Origin: Modestobacter marinus
Lineage (GTDB): Bacteria; Actinomycetota; Actinomycetes; Mycobacteriales; Geodermatophilaceae
Assembly (NCBI RefSeq): GCF_011758655.1
Contig: NZ_JAAMPA010000001.1
Location: forward strand, 2,790,001 to 2,854,000
Direction of reading: 5' to 3'
Length of the DNA: 64,000 nucleotides
The notes beneath the pieces were generated by a model that had not been told where the DNA came from, did no database searches, and saw only the letters and a list, made by a program, of their open reading frames with translations. The position numbers were made by a program, and so were the translations under genes. Of this stretch, positions 23,295-31,842 are shown piece by piece. The first letter of the stretch is position 1, and the number at the start of each line of letters is the position of its first letter.

Positions 23295-25943
23295 GTGCCC
23301 CTCCCCACCGGCACCGCCCGCACCGCCGTGCGGCGCGCGACCCTGGGCGTTGCAGCGACGTCCGCCGCCGTCCTGGCGGCCATCGCCGTCCCGGCCGTCG
23401 CGGTCGCTGCTCCGCCCACCACGCCGTTCATCTCCGAGCTGCACTACGACAACGCCGGCGGTGACGTCGACGAGTTCGTCGAGGTGCAGCTCCCCGCCGG
23501 CACCAGCTCGGCCGGCCTGAGCATCGTGTTCTACAACGGCAGCGGAGGCGCCGGCTACGGCACCGTCGCGCTCCCGGACGTGACCGCCCCGGCGGACGCG
23601 CCGGTGGTGGTCGCGGTGGCCGGTCCGAGCAACGGCATCCAGAACGGCGCTCCCGACGGGCTCGCGCTGGTCCGCGGGACCGAGGTGCTGGAGTTCCTCT
23701 CCTACGAGGGCACGTTCACGGCGACGAACGGTGCGGCCAGCGGCACGACGAGCACCGACATCGGTGTCAGTGAGAGCGGCAGCGAGCCGGTCGGGCAGTC
23801 GCTGTCCCGCAGCTACGACGCCGCCACCGACGCGCTCGTCTGGTCGGGTCCGGCGACCGCCACGAGGGGCGCGCTGAACGCGGCTCCGCCTCCGGTGGAC
23901 CCGCCGCCGGCCGAAGGCGAGGTCTGCGACACCCCGGTGACCAACGAGATCGGCGAGGTCCAGGGCTCCGGTGCGACCACCCCGCTGGACGGTTCCACCG
24001 TCACCGTGCAGGGCGTCGTCGTCGGCGACGTCCCCGGGCTGTCGGGCTTCTACCTGCAGGACCCCGAGGGTGACGGCGACGCCGCCACCTCCGACGGCGT
24101 CTTCGTCTTCTCCTCCGTCGAGGTCGACCTGGGCGACACCGTCGCGGTGACCGGTGCGGCCCAGGAGTACTTCGAGCAGACCCAGGTCAGCGCCGGGGCG
24201 GACGTCGGCGTCTGCGCCGACGGCACCGCAGCGGACCTCCCGGCGGCGACCCCGCTGGACCTGCCCGCCGACGACGCCGCCCGTGAGCGCCTCGAGGGCA
24301 TGCTCGTCGAGCCGGTCGACACCCTCACCGTCAGCGAGGTCTACGACCTCACCAGCTACGGCGAGCTGACCCTGTCCGAGGGCGGCCTGCTGGTGCAGCC
24401 CACCGAGCTGGCCCGGCCCGGCGCCGGCGCGGAGGCGATCGCGGCCGAGAACGCGCTGCGCAGCATCACCCTGGACGACGCGCTCAGCAGCCGGGTCAGC
24501 GTGACCACGGCCCCGTACCTGTCGCCGGAGACCCCGGTGCGGGTCGGCGACGAGCTGGCCTTCACCGAGCCGCTGGTGCTCGGCTACGGGTTCGACGCCT
24601 GGCGGCTGCAGCCGGCCGACGGCACCGCGGACGGCGTCTTCGCCCCGCAGAACACCCGTCCGGCCGCGCCGGGCGAGGTCGGTGGGGACGTCCAGCTGGG
24701 CGCGTTCAACGTGCTCAACTACTTCCTCACCTTCGGTGGGGTCGGTCGCGGAGCCGACGACCAGGCCGAGCTCGACCAGCAGGCCGGCAAGATCGTGCCG
24801 GCGATCAACGCCCTGGACGCCGACGTGGTGACGTTGATGGAGATCGAGGACACCGACTCCACCGGGCTCACCCCGGGCAACGCCGACACCGCGCTGGCCG
24901 ACCTGGTGCGCCGGCTGAACGCCGCCGCCGGCTCGGAGAAGTGGGCGTTCGTGCCGTTCCCGGAGGAGCTGTACGCCGTCGACCGCGACGTCATCCGCAA
25001 CGCGATCATCTACCAGCCCGCCGCCGTCACCCCGGTCGGCCCGTCGGTCGGTCTGGTCGACGAGTCGGTCTGGTCCAACGCCCGCGAGCCGATCGCCCAG
25101 ACGTTCACCGCCGAGGGCGACGACTTCACCGTCGTCGCCAACCACTTCAAGTCCAAGGGCGGCACCGGCACCGGGGACAACGCCGAGACCGACGGGCAGG
25201 GCAACTTCAACGGTGACCGGGTCCGGCAGGCGCAGTCGCTGGCGGCCTTCGCCGAGCAGCTGGAGGCGTCCACCGGCGACCCCGACGTGATCCTGATGGG
25301 CGACTTCAACGCCTACACCCAGGAGGACCCGATCGAGGTCCTGCGCACCGCGGGCTACACCGACCTCGGCGAGCAGTTCGACGAGGGCCGGTACAGCTAC
25401 GTGTTCGACGCGCTGTCCGGTTCGCTGGACCACGCGCTGGCCACCGACGAGCTGACCGCCAAGGTCACCGACCTGGTGCACTGGAACATCAACTCGGTGG
25501 AGTCCTTCGCCTACCAGTACTCCGGGGGCCCGGAGCTGTACGCGGCCGACCCGTACCGCTCCAGCGACCACGACCCGCTGCTGCTGGGCATCGACCTGCA
25601 GCAGGAGGAGCCGGAGCCGCTGCTGTGCCAGGGCCTGGAGCCGACCATCGTGGGCACCGACGGCGACGACGTGCTGCGCGGCACGAACAAGCGTGACGTG
25701 ATCATGGGCCTGGGTGGCGACGACACGATCACCGGTGGCAACGGCGAGGACGTGATCTGCGGCGGCGACGGCGACGACACGATCTCCGGTGGCAACGGCG
25801 ACGACGTGCTGCTGGGCGGTGCCGGGGACGACGTCCTCCGCGGCGAGAACGGCAGCGACACGCTGATCGGCGGCCCGGGCACCGACGTCCTCGACCAGGG
25901 GCGCGGCAAGGGCTCCCAGCAGCAGGACGGCGCGGAGTCCTGA
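23295..25943 (+). CDS. Secreted ExeM/NucH-family endonuclease with lamin-tail and RTX-like repeats
   Basis: An 882-residue exported nuclease. A signal peptide covers residues 1 to about 38 (RRATLGV followed by a long Ala/Val stretch ending AVAVAA). A lamin-tail domain (about 42-190) and an OB-fold-like region (about 210-370) follow. The endonuclease/exonuclease/phosphatase domain (about 465-765) carries GAFNVLNY, LMEIEDTD, ANHFKSKG, LMGDFNAY and SSDHDPLLLG. C-terminal GGxGxD-type repeats (about 790-870) bind calcium in RTX proteins. It starts at GTG 23295 with GAGAGGA about 7 bases upstream. It probably degrades extracellular DNA for nutrients. Cell-wall anchor motifs are absent. Confidence 0.88.
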   Translation: MPLPTGTARTAVRRATLGVAATSAAVLAAIAVPAVAVAAPPTTPFISELHYDNAGGDVDEFVEVQLPAGTSSAGLSIVFYNGSGGAGYGTVALPDVTAPADAPVVVAVAGPSNGIQNGAPDGLALVRGTEVLEFLSYEGTFTATNGAASGTTSTDIGVSESGSEPVGQSLSRSYDAATDALVWSGPATATRGALNAAPPPVDPPPAEGEVCDTPVTNEIGEVQGSGATTPLDGSTVTVQGVVVGDVPGLSGFYLQDPEGDGDAATSDGVFVFSSVEVDLGDTVAVTGAAQEYFEQTQVSAGADVGVCADGTAADLPAATPLDLPADDAARERLEGMLVEPVDTLTVSEVYDLTSYGELTLSEGGLLVQPTELARPGAGAEAIAAENALRSITLDDALSSRVSVTTAPYLSPETPVRVGDELAFTEPLVLGYGFDAWRLQPADGTADGVFAPQNTRPAAPGEVGGDVQLGAFNVLNYFLTFGGVGRGADDQAELDQQAGKIVPAINALDADVVTLMEIEDTDSTGLTPGNADTALADLVRRLNAAAGSEKWAFVPFPEELYAVDRDVIRNAIIYQPAAVTPVGPSVGLVDESVWSNAREPIAQTFTAEGDDFTVVANHFKSKGGTGTGDNAETDGQGNFNGDRVRQAQSLAAFAEQLEASTGDPDVILMGDFNAYTQEDPIEVLRTAGYTDLGEQFDEGRYSYVFDALSGSLDHALATDELTAKVTDLVHWNINSVESFAYQYSGGPELYAADPYRSSDHDPLLLGIDLQQEEPEPLLCQGLEPTIVGTDGDDVLRGTNKRDVIMGLGGDDTITGGNGEDVICGGDGDDTISGGNGDDVLLGGAGDDVLRGENGSDTLIGGPGTDVLDQGRGKGSQQQDGAES

Positions 25944-25970
25944 CCCAGGGGTGACCGGCCCCTGAACGGC

Positions 25971-26010
25971 ACGACGGCGGCGTCCCACCGAGGTGGGGCG
26001 CCGCCGTCGT
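25971..26010. terminator. Strong bidirectional terminator-like hairpin
   Basis: A 12-bp perfect stem (25971-25982 with 25999-26010) continues through one G-T wobble into a second 6-bp helix (25984-25989 with 25992-25997). It lies between the nuclease stop and the minus-strand channel gene. Confidence 0.75.
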
Positions 26011-26025
26011 CGTGTGCGGAGGGGG

Positions 26026-26883
26026 TCAGCCGCGTTCTGCCGGCTCGACGGGCTTCTCGGTCCGTTCCTCCTCGTCCTCCGGCTGGTCCTTGAGGAACAG
26101 GTACCAGTAGGACGTCGACACGAAGACCACCGCGCCGACCAGGTTGCCCGCCCCGGCCAGCAGCCAGTTGAGCGCTGCGTCGTCCCAGCCGAGGTCCGGG
26201 ACGCCGGCGAAGATCGCCGCCGGCAGGAAGAACATGTTGGCGATGACGTGGTCGAAGCCCATCGCGACGAAGGCCATGATCGGGAAGAAGATCGCCAGGA
26301 TCTTGCCGGAGACCGTCGTGGCCGCCAGGGACATCCAGACCGCGAGGCAGACCAGCCAGTTGCAGCCGACCGCGCGGAGGAAGGTCTGCCAGGCCGTCTC
26401 GCCCAGCGCCTTGCCCTCGGCGATCGAGGCCAGCCGCTCGTAGGTGAGCCCGCCGGTGCCGGTGGCGGCGGAGTCCCCGATCACCCCGGTCTGCACGGCC
26501 AGGAAGAAGGCGACGAAGAGGGCGCCGGCCAGGTTGCCGATCAGCACCAGGGACAGGTTCTTGGCGACGTCGCCGACGCCGATCTTGCCGCGCATCGCCC
26601 CGAGCGGGACCAGCGCCATGTTGCCGGTGGCGAGGTCGGAGCCGGCGACGAGCACGAGGACCAGGCCGAGGGTGAAGGTCGCGCCGGTGAACAGCGTCGG
26701 CAGCGTCCCCCACGTCTCCGGGTCCAGGCCGGAGGAGACGACGATGGCGACGAGCCCGCCGAAGGCGATGTAGGCACCGGCGAGGAAGGCGCTGACCAGC
26801 ACCTTGTCCCAGGTGCGTTGGGTCTTCTTGGCCCCGGTCGCGGCCGCGACCTGGGCGATCTCCTTGGGTGCGCGAGCGGGCAA
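26026..26883 (-). CDS. Formate/nitrite transporter (FocA/NirC family)
   Basis: A 285-residue pentameric-channel family protein with six membrane helices. The omega-loop region is GSDLATGNMALVPLGAMRGK, and the pore histidine is in MGFDHVIANMFFLPAAIF (FocA has GFEHSIANM). It moves formate, nitrite or related small anions. It starts at TTG 26883 with AGGAGGT six bases upstream. An XRE-cupin regulator is encoded 91 bases upstream on the same strand and may control it. The C-terminus is acidic and charged. Confidence 0.9.
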   Translation of the reverse strand: MPARAPKEIAQVAAATGAKKTQRTWDKVLVSAFLAGAYIAFGGLVAIVVSSGLDPETWGTLPTLFTGATFTLGLVLVLVAGSDLATGNMALVPLGAMRGKIGVGDVAKNLSLVLIGNLAGALFVAFFLAVQTGVIGDSAATGTGGLTYERLASIAEGKALGETAWQTFLRAVGCNWLVCLAVWMSLAATTVSGKILAIFFPIMAFVAMGFDHVIANMFFLPAAIFAGVPDLGWDDAALNWLLAGAGNLVGAVVFVSTSYWYLFLKDQPEDEEERTEKPVEPAERG

Positions 26884-26974
26884 GGCGTACCTCCTGGGGA
26901 TGGACGGGGCGGCCCGTGGTCTCAGGCCCGGAGGGGACCAGCCTCCCGAAGACCGCGCGGTCCCGCTCGGTGAG

Positions 26975-27565
26975 TCAGTCGCCGCTGCCCCGGGGCCGGG
27001 CGCGCACGTGCATCCGCTCGCCCTGCGGGCCGAACAGCGCCAGCAGCTCCAGCGGGGCCGGCCCGGGGTTGGTCAGGGCGTGCGGCACGTGGGTGTCGAA
27101 CTCGACGACCTCGCCCGGGGTGAGCTCCAGCCGCTGGTCGCCGAGGAAGAGCACGAACCGGCCGTTGAGCACGTAGACCCACTCGTAGCCCTCGTGCGTC
27201 TTGAGCTCGACCGGACCGCCCGGCCAGCCCGGCGGCATGATCATCTTGTAGGCCTGCAGCCCGCCGGGGCGCCGGGTGAGCGGCAGCATGGTCATGCCGT
27301 TGCGCTGCACCGGCCGGGGCTGCACGCGGGGGTCCTCGGACGGCGGCTCGTCGAGCAGCTGGTCCAGCGGCACCTGGAGGGCGCGGGTCAGCGGCAGCAG
27401 CAGCTCCAGCGTCGCCCGGCGCTGCCCGGACTCCAGCCGGGACAGCGTGCTGACCGAGATGCCGGTGGTCTCCGACAGCTGGGTCAGCGTGGTGTCCTTC
27501 TGCTGACGGAGGGCGCGCAGCCGGGGACCGACCGCCTGGACCACGGCGTCGACGTCGTCGCTCAT
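26975..27565 (-). CDS. XRE-family transcriptional regulator with C-terminal cupin
   Basis: A 196-residue regulator. The helix-turn-helix (about 10-65) contains LRALRQQKDTTLTQLSETTG and ISVSTLSRLESGQRRATLEL. The cupin beta barrel (about 105-190) contains HEGYEWVYVLNGRFVLFLGD and EVVEFDTHVPHALTN. Members sense a small ligand and often control a neighbouring transporter. Here the downstream gene is the formate/nitrite channel. The start is ATG 27565. A palindrome 10 bases upstream may be its own operator. Confidence 0.87.
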   Translation of the reverse strand: MSDDVDAVVQAVGPRLRALRQQKDTTLTQLSETTGISVSTLSRLESGQRRATLELLLPLTRALQVPLDQLLDEPPSEDPRVQPRPVQRNGMTMLPLTRRPGGLQAYKMIMPPGWPGGPVELKTHEGYEWVYVLNGRFVLFLGDQRLELTPGEVVEFDTHVPHALTNPGPAPLELLALFGPQGERMHVRARPRGSGD

Positions 27566-27574
27566 GCCGTCAGT

Positions 27575-27589
27575 TTGCCGGAGTGGCAA
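27575..27589. promoter_or_regulatory. Candidate operator of the XRE-cupin regulator
   Basis: The inverted repeat TTGCC-N5-GGCAA lies in the 66-base region between the divergent XRE and methyltransferase starts. Its symmetry and position fit autoregulation and possible control of both genes. Confidence 0.45.
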
Positions 27590-27631
27590 GCATGTTTGTC
27601 AACCGATCGGTGCTGCGGTCACCCTCGCAGC

Positions 27632-28255
27632 ATGAGGGACACGGACCTGCCCGCCGAGGAGTTCTGGGAGTCGTTCTACGCCGCGCGCGAGCGCGTGTGG
27701 AGCGGACGCCCCAACGTCGCCCTGGTCGACGTCGTCGGCCCGCTGACCCCGGGGACGGCGCTGGACCTGGGCTGCGCCGAGGGCGCCGACTCGGTCTGGC
27801 TGGCCGCCCACGGCTGGACGGTGACCGGCGTCGACCTCTCGGCGACCGCCCTCGCCCGGGCGGCCACGCACGCGGCGGAGGCCGGCGTCGCGCTCGACCT
27901 GCAGGTGCACGACCTGGCGCAGAGCTTCCCCGACGGCCGCTTCGACCTGGTCTCCGCCTGCTTCCTGCAGTCGCCGGTCGAGTTCCCGCGGACCCGGGTG
28001 CTGCGGCGCGCCGCCGGGGCCGTCGCGCCGGGCGGTCTGCTGCTGGTCGAGCACGGGTCGGCGCCGTCCTGGTCGTGGGCGCCGCCGGACCTGGTGTTCC
28101 CGACCCCGGAGCAGGCGCTGGCCGAGCTGGACCTCGACCCGGCGGAGTGGACGACCGAGCGGCTGGGCGCACCGGAGCGGGAGGCCACCGGCCCGAACGG
28201 GGAGACCGGCGTCCTCACCGACATCGTGCTCGCGCTGCGCCGCCGGGCGGGCTGA
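27632..28255 (+). CDS. Class I SAM-dependent methyltransferase
   Basis: A 207-residue methyltransferase. Motif I is ALDLGCAEGADSVWLAAHGW, the acidic post-I residue is in VTGVDLSATAL, and RFDLVSACFL is the motif II region. The N-terminal EEFWESFYAARERVWSGRPN resembles small thiopurine/tellurite-type methyltransferases. The substrate is unknown. It is divergent from the XRE-cupin gene with a shared short promoter region. The start is ATG 27632 and no clear ribosome site is seen. Confidence 0.82.
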   Translation: MRDTDLPAEEFWESFYAARERVWSGRPNVALVDVVGPLTPGTALDLGCAEGADSVWLAAHGWTVTGVDLSATALARAATHAAEAGVALDLQVHDLAQSFPDGRFDLVSACFLQSPVEFPRTRVLRRAAGAVAPGGLLLVEHGSAPSWSWAPPDLVFPTPEQALAELDLDPAEWTTERLGAPEREATGPNGETGVLTDIVLALRRRAG

Positions 28256-28260
28256 GCCGG

Positions 28261-28884
28261 TCAGGCCATCTCCGGCACGCGCAGGTGCGCCACGGCCAGC
28301 TCGAACTCGGCGACCTCGGTGACCCGCAGGCCCATCGCGGCGGCGAAGTCCGCGCGCATCGCCGAGCCGATGTCCCGCGACCGCACCAGGTCCTCCCGGC
28401 CGGCATAGGTGATCGCCGTCGCCGCGCGGCCGGTCTCCCGGTCGACCAGCAGGCTGACGCTGCAGAAGCCGGTCAGGTCGGTCATCCGCGGCAGCAGGCT
28501 CAGCCGGAAGGCGTCGACCATCCTCTCGAGCTCCGCCGGGTCGCTCTGGGTCCAGACGACCCGGGTGCAGGCGCCGTCAGTGGTCGGGTGCTCCCGGTGC
28601 AGGACGGCGATGTCCCACTCGGCGACCTCCATCTGCTCGGCCCGCATCACGTCGACGGCCCGGTCGCGGAGCTCACCGACGGCCACCGCGCTGGCCCGCA
28701 TCGCCTCGTGGGTGGCCCAGGCGGCGGTGACGATGCAGCGGCCGGAACCCCGATCGGCGAGCATCGACATGCCCACGCAGCCGCTCATCCCGCGCAGCAT
28801 CGGCCACACGGCGTCGCGGACGTACTCGATGCCCTCGTCGACGGCCCTCGGGTCGCCGCGCACCGTGGTGGTCCTGGCGCGCAT
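28261..28884 (-). CDS. Tandem ABM-like (dimeric alpha/beta barrel) protein, copy 2
   Basis: A 207-residue paralogue of the protein at 19717, of identical length and layout. The first half opens MRARTTTVRGDPRAVDEGIE and contains GCVGMSMLADRGSGRCIVTA. The second half contains LTGFCSVSLLVDRETGRAAT. Both copies end with a similar VAHLR-P-E tail. The two lie 8 kb apart with unrelated genes between, so this is an older duplication and not a fresh tandem copy. The function is unknown. Conserved Cys in each half (GCxGxSM and GFCS) may be functional. Confidence 0.7.
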   Translation of the reverse strand: MRARTTTVRGDPRAVDEGIEYVRDAVWPMLRGMSGCVGMSMLADRGSGRCIVTAAWATHEAMRASAVAVGELRDRAVDVMRAEQMEVAEWDIAVLHREHPTTDGACTRVVWTQSDPAELERMVDAFRLSLLPRMTDLTGFCSVSLLVDRETGRAATAITYAGREDLVRSRDIGSAMRADFAAAMGLRVTEVAEFELAVAHLRVPEMA

Positions 28885-29033
28885 CTCCGTGCTCCTCCCT
28901 GGCGGCGCCCGGGCGGCCCCGCCGCGAGGTCGAGGGTCCTCGTGCGGCGCACCTGTCGAGGGGTTCGCGCACCGCGCTCGGCGTCGTACGGCGCGTGCGC
29001 ACGCTCCGCGCCCCGCCGCGCACGGGGCGCTGC

Positions 29034-30911
29034 TCAGTCGGCGGCCGACGCCTCGGAGACGGTGATCGCGGCGTTGACCAGGGCCAGGTGGGACAGCGCC
29101 TGGGGCAGGTTGCCGAGCAGGTCACCGGTCGCCGGGTCGAGCATCTCGGTCAGCAGCCCGACGTCGTTCGGGGTGCTCATCAGCTCCTCCATCAGGTCGC
29201 GCGCCTCGTCCACCCGGCCGCACAGGGTCAGCGCGGAGACCAGCCAGAACGAGCAGGCCAGGAAGACGCCCTCCTCCTTCGCGGCACCGGTGAAGCGGTA
29301 CAGGTGCGGGCCGGCGCCCAGCTCGGCGCGCAGCGCGTCCAGCGTGCGGCTCATCCGCTCGCCCCGGTCGAAGCCGCTGATCGCGTGCAGCACGATCGAG
29401 GCGTCCAGCTGGTCGGTGCCCGAGTACCAGACGTAGGCGCCGCGCTCCTCCGACCAGCAGTTCTCCTCGACCCACGCGCGGATGTGCTCGGCCTCGCTGC
29501 GCCAGCGGGCGTCGTCGCCGGGCACCTGCCCGCTCTCGGCCAGCTCGACCGCCTTGGTCAGCGCCATCCAGCAGCCCAGCTTCGAGGTCGTGTAGTGCCG
29601 GTGCTCGGGCAGCTCCCACATGCCGGAGTCCTTGCTCCGCCACCGGTCGCAGGCCAGGTCGGCGATGCCGGCCAGCAGCCGGCCGGTGTGCGCGTCCAGC
29701 ACGTTCCCGTGCTCCACGTACAGCGCGACGATGGCGAACAGGTCACCGAAGACCCCCAGCTGCAGCTGACCCGCGGCGTCGTTGCCGCTGACCACCGGGG
29801 TGGCACCGCGCCAGCCCGGGACGTCGCGGGACTCCGCCGTCGGCACGAGCCCACCGTCCAGGGTGTAGACGACCTGCGGCTCGGGGCCGTGCCGGCGGAT
29901 CGTCGACAGCAGCCAGCTGATCGCGCCGTGCGTCTCCTCGCGCAGGCCGAACCGGAACAGCGCGGTCAGCGCGTAGGCGGAGTCGCGCACCCACGCGTAG
30001 CGGTAGTCCCAGTTCTTCTCTGCGCCCATCTTCTCCGCGCCCAGGCCCTCCGGCAGCGAGGTGGTGGCGGCCGCCACCATCGACCCGCTCGCAGCGTGGA
30101 GCAGCAGCTTGAGGGTGAGCGCACTCCGGCGGACGGCGGTGTCCCAGGGGCCGTCCCAGTCGAAGGTCCGCATCCACGCCGACCAGTTGTCGATGGTGCG
30201 GTCGACCCCTGCGTCGATCACCTCGGCCGGTGGCAGGAACAGCGGTTCCCCCTCGGTGCCGACCAGGCCCAGCAGGTGCCGGGAGCCCGGGGAGGTGGCG
30301 TACCGGACCTCGATCCGCCGGTCGCCGTCCTCGACCGAGCGGGCGCCCAGCGTGCGGACGGCGAGGGTCAGGTCGTCGACCCGGAGCACCGCGCCGCGCG
30401 CGGTCTGGTGCACCCACGGCGAGGCGGTGTTCAGGCAGGTGCCCGGACGGACCGCTGCCCGCAGCTCGACGTGCCCGTCGACCCCCTCGATCCGGCGGGC
30501 CAGCTCCGACCACGGCAACCGGCCGGCGGTGCCGCTGTTGAGCGAGTCGGTGACCCGCACGCTGCCCGAGGCGGTGGTGAAGGTCGTGGTGAGCACGTTG
30601 GTGTCCGCCACGTACGCGCGGTCCACGGTGAACTCCTCGACCGGGCACAGCTCGATGCACCCGCCCTGCTCGGCGTCCAGCAGCGCGCCGAACACCGGGA
30701 CGCCGTCCATCTCCGGCAGCGGGAGCCAGTCGACCCGGCCGTCGCGGGCGATGAGCGCGATCGTGCGGCCGTCCCCGATCGCGGCGTAGGAACGCAGGTC
30801 GGCGTAGCCGTCGGCGTCCCGTTCGTCGACCGGGCCGGCGCCGGCGCCGTCCGCACCCCAGTGCAGGGCGGGACGGCGCCGGGTGTCGTGCGGCTGGTGC
30901 ACCGACGTCAC
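29034..30911 (-). CDS. Glycoside hydrolase family 15 protein (trehalase/glucoamylase type)
   Basis: A 625-residue cytoplasmic GH15-like enzyme. An N-terminal beta-sandwich (about 35-250) starts [20 protein letters not shown]. The (alpha/alpha)6 barrel then shows [20 protein letters not shown]. The acid-catalyst region is [20 protein letters not shown], and the second catalytic region is near [17 protein letters not shown]. Actinobacterial proteins of this type include trehalases, so trehalose cleavage is plausible but unproven. It overlaps the upstream SDR gene by ATGA, so the pair is coupled. Confidence 0.87.
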   Translation of the reverse strand: MTSVHQPHDTRRRPALHWGADGAGAGPVDERDADGYADLRSYAAIGDGRTIALIARDGRVDWLPLPEMDGVPVFGALLDAEQGGCIELCPVEEFTVDRAYVADTNVLTTTFTTASGSVRVTDSLNSGTAGRLPWSELARRIEGVDGHVELRAAVRPGTCLNTASPWVHQTARGAVLRVDDLTLAVRTLGARSVEDGDRRIEVRYATSPGSRHLLGLVGTEGEPLFLPPAEVIDAGVDRTIDNWSAWMRTFDWDGPWDTAVRRSALTLKLLLHAASGSMVAAATTSLPEGLGAEKMGAEKNWDYRYAWVRDSAYALTALFRFGLREETHGAISWLLSTIRRHGPEPQVVYTLDGGLVPTAESRDVPGWRGATPVVSGNDAAGQLQLGVFGDLFAIVALYVEHGNVLDAHTGRLLAGIADLACDRWRSKDSGMWELPEHRHYTTSKLGCWMALTKAVELAESGQVPGDDARWRSEAEHIRAWVEENCWSEERGAYVWYSGTDQLDASIVLHAISGFDRGERMSRTLDALRAELGAGPHLYRFTGAAKEEGVFLACSFWLVSALTLCGRVDEARDLMEELMSTPNDVGLLTEMLDPATGDLLGNLPQALSHLALVNAAITVSEASAAD

Positions 30912-31801
30912 GGGGTCGGCATCCCACCGTTGACGTTGAGGGTCTCGCCGGAGACGTAGCCGGACTCCGGGGAGGCGAGGAAGACGTAGGCCGGGGCGAG
31001 CTCGGCCGGCTGGCCGGCGCGGCCGATCGGGGTCTCCTGACCGAACTCCGGGAGCGCCTCGGTGGGCTGGCCGCCGGAGGCCTGCAGCGGCGTCCAGAAC
31101 GGTCCCGGCGCCACGACGTTGACCCGGATGCCCTTGGGGGCCAGCTGCTGGGCCAGCGCCTTGCTCATCGTGTTGATCGCGGCCTTGGTGGTCGCGTAGT
31201 CGACCAGGCCAGGGGAGGGCTGGTAGGCCTGGATGGAGCTGGTGTTGATGATCGAGGCGCCGGCGGGCAGGTGCGGCAGCGCCTCCTGGACGATCCAGTA
31301 CAGCGCGTAGACGTTGGTCTTGAACGTCGCGTCGAACTGGTCGCTGGTGAGGTCGGCGAGGTCGTCGACGTAGGTCTGCTTGCCGGCGACGTTGGCGATG
31401 AGGTCCAGCCCGCCGAGCTCGTCGACGGCGGTGCGCACCAGCGCCCGGGCGGCGGTCTCCTCGGAGATGTCCGAGGGGGCGAGCACGGCCTTGCGACCGG
31501 CCTCCTCGACGAGTGCGGCCACCTGCTCGGCGTCGGACTGCTCGCTGGGCAGGTAGTTGAGGACGACGTCGGCGCCCTCCCGCGCGAAGGCGATCGCGGC
31601 GGCGCGGCCGATGCCGGAGTCGGCGCCGGTGACCAGGGCCTTGCGCCCGGTGAGCCGTCCGGTTCCGCGGTAGCTCTGCTCACCGTGGTCGGCGCCGGGC
31701 TGCAGCTCCGTGGTCAGGCCGGGTGCGTCCTGGGACTGCTCGGGGAACCCGTCGGTGCGGTACTGGGTGGTCGGGTCGGTGAAGGTGAACTGGTCGGCCA
31801 T
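30908..31801 (-). CDS. Short-chain dehydrogenase/reductase (general-stress YhdF/YghA type)
   Basis: A 297-residue SDR with an N-terminal extension of about 45 residues, which is typical of the general-stress glucose-dehydrogenase-like group. Cofactor motif [18 protein letters not shown], and catalytic Ser with YATTKAA are present, and the C-terminus is [13 protein letters not shown]. It is cotranscribed with the GH15 gene (4-base overlap), so a role in sugar or stress metabolism is likely. Substrate unknown. Confidence 0.87.
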   Translation of the reverse strand: MADQFTFTDPTTQYRTDGFPEQSQDAPGLTTELQPGADHGEQSYRGTGRLTGRKALVTGADSGIGRAAAIAFAREGADVVLNYLPSEQSDAEQVAALVEEAGRKAVLAPSDISEETAARALVRTAVDELGGLDLIANVAGKQTYVDDLADLTSDQFDATFKTNVYALYWIVQEALPHLPAGASIINTSSIQAYQPSPGLVDYATTKAAINTMSKALAQQLAPKGIRVNVVAPGPFWTPLQASGGQPTEALPEFGQETPIGRAGQPAELAPAYVFLASPESGYVSGETLNVNGGMPTP

Positions 31802-31842
31802 GGCATCGGGCGTGCCCGATCCGATCGGCCGTCACACACCGG

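Noticed and set aside
25651-25920. A DNA tandem repeat or CRISPR array in the region of repeated GGxGxD codons
   Set aside because: The periodicity is at the protein level (calcium-binding repeats inside one reading frame). DNA repeat units are not identical and there are no spacers.
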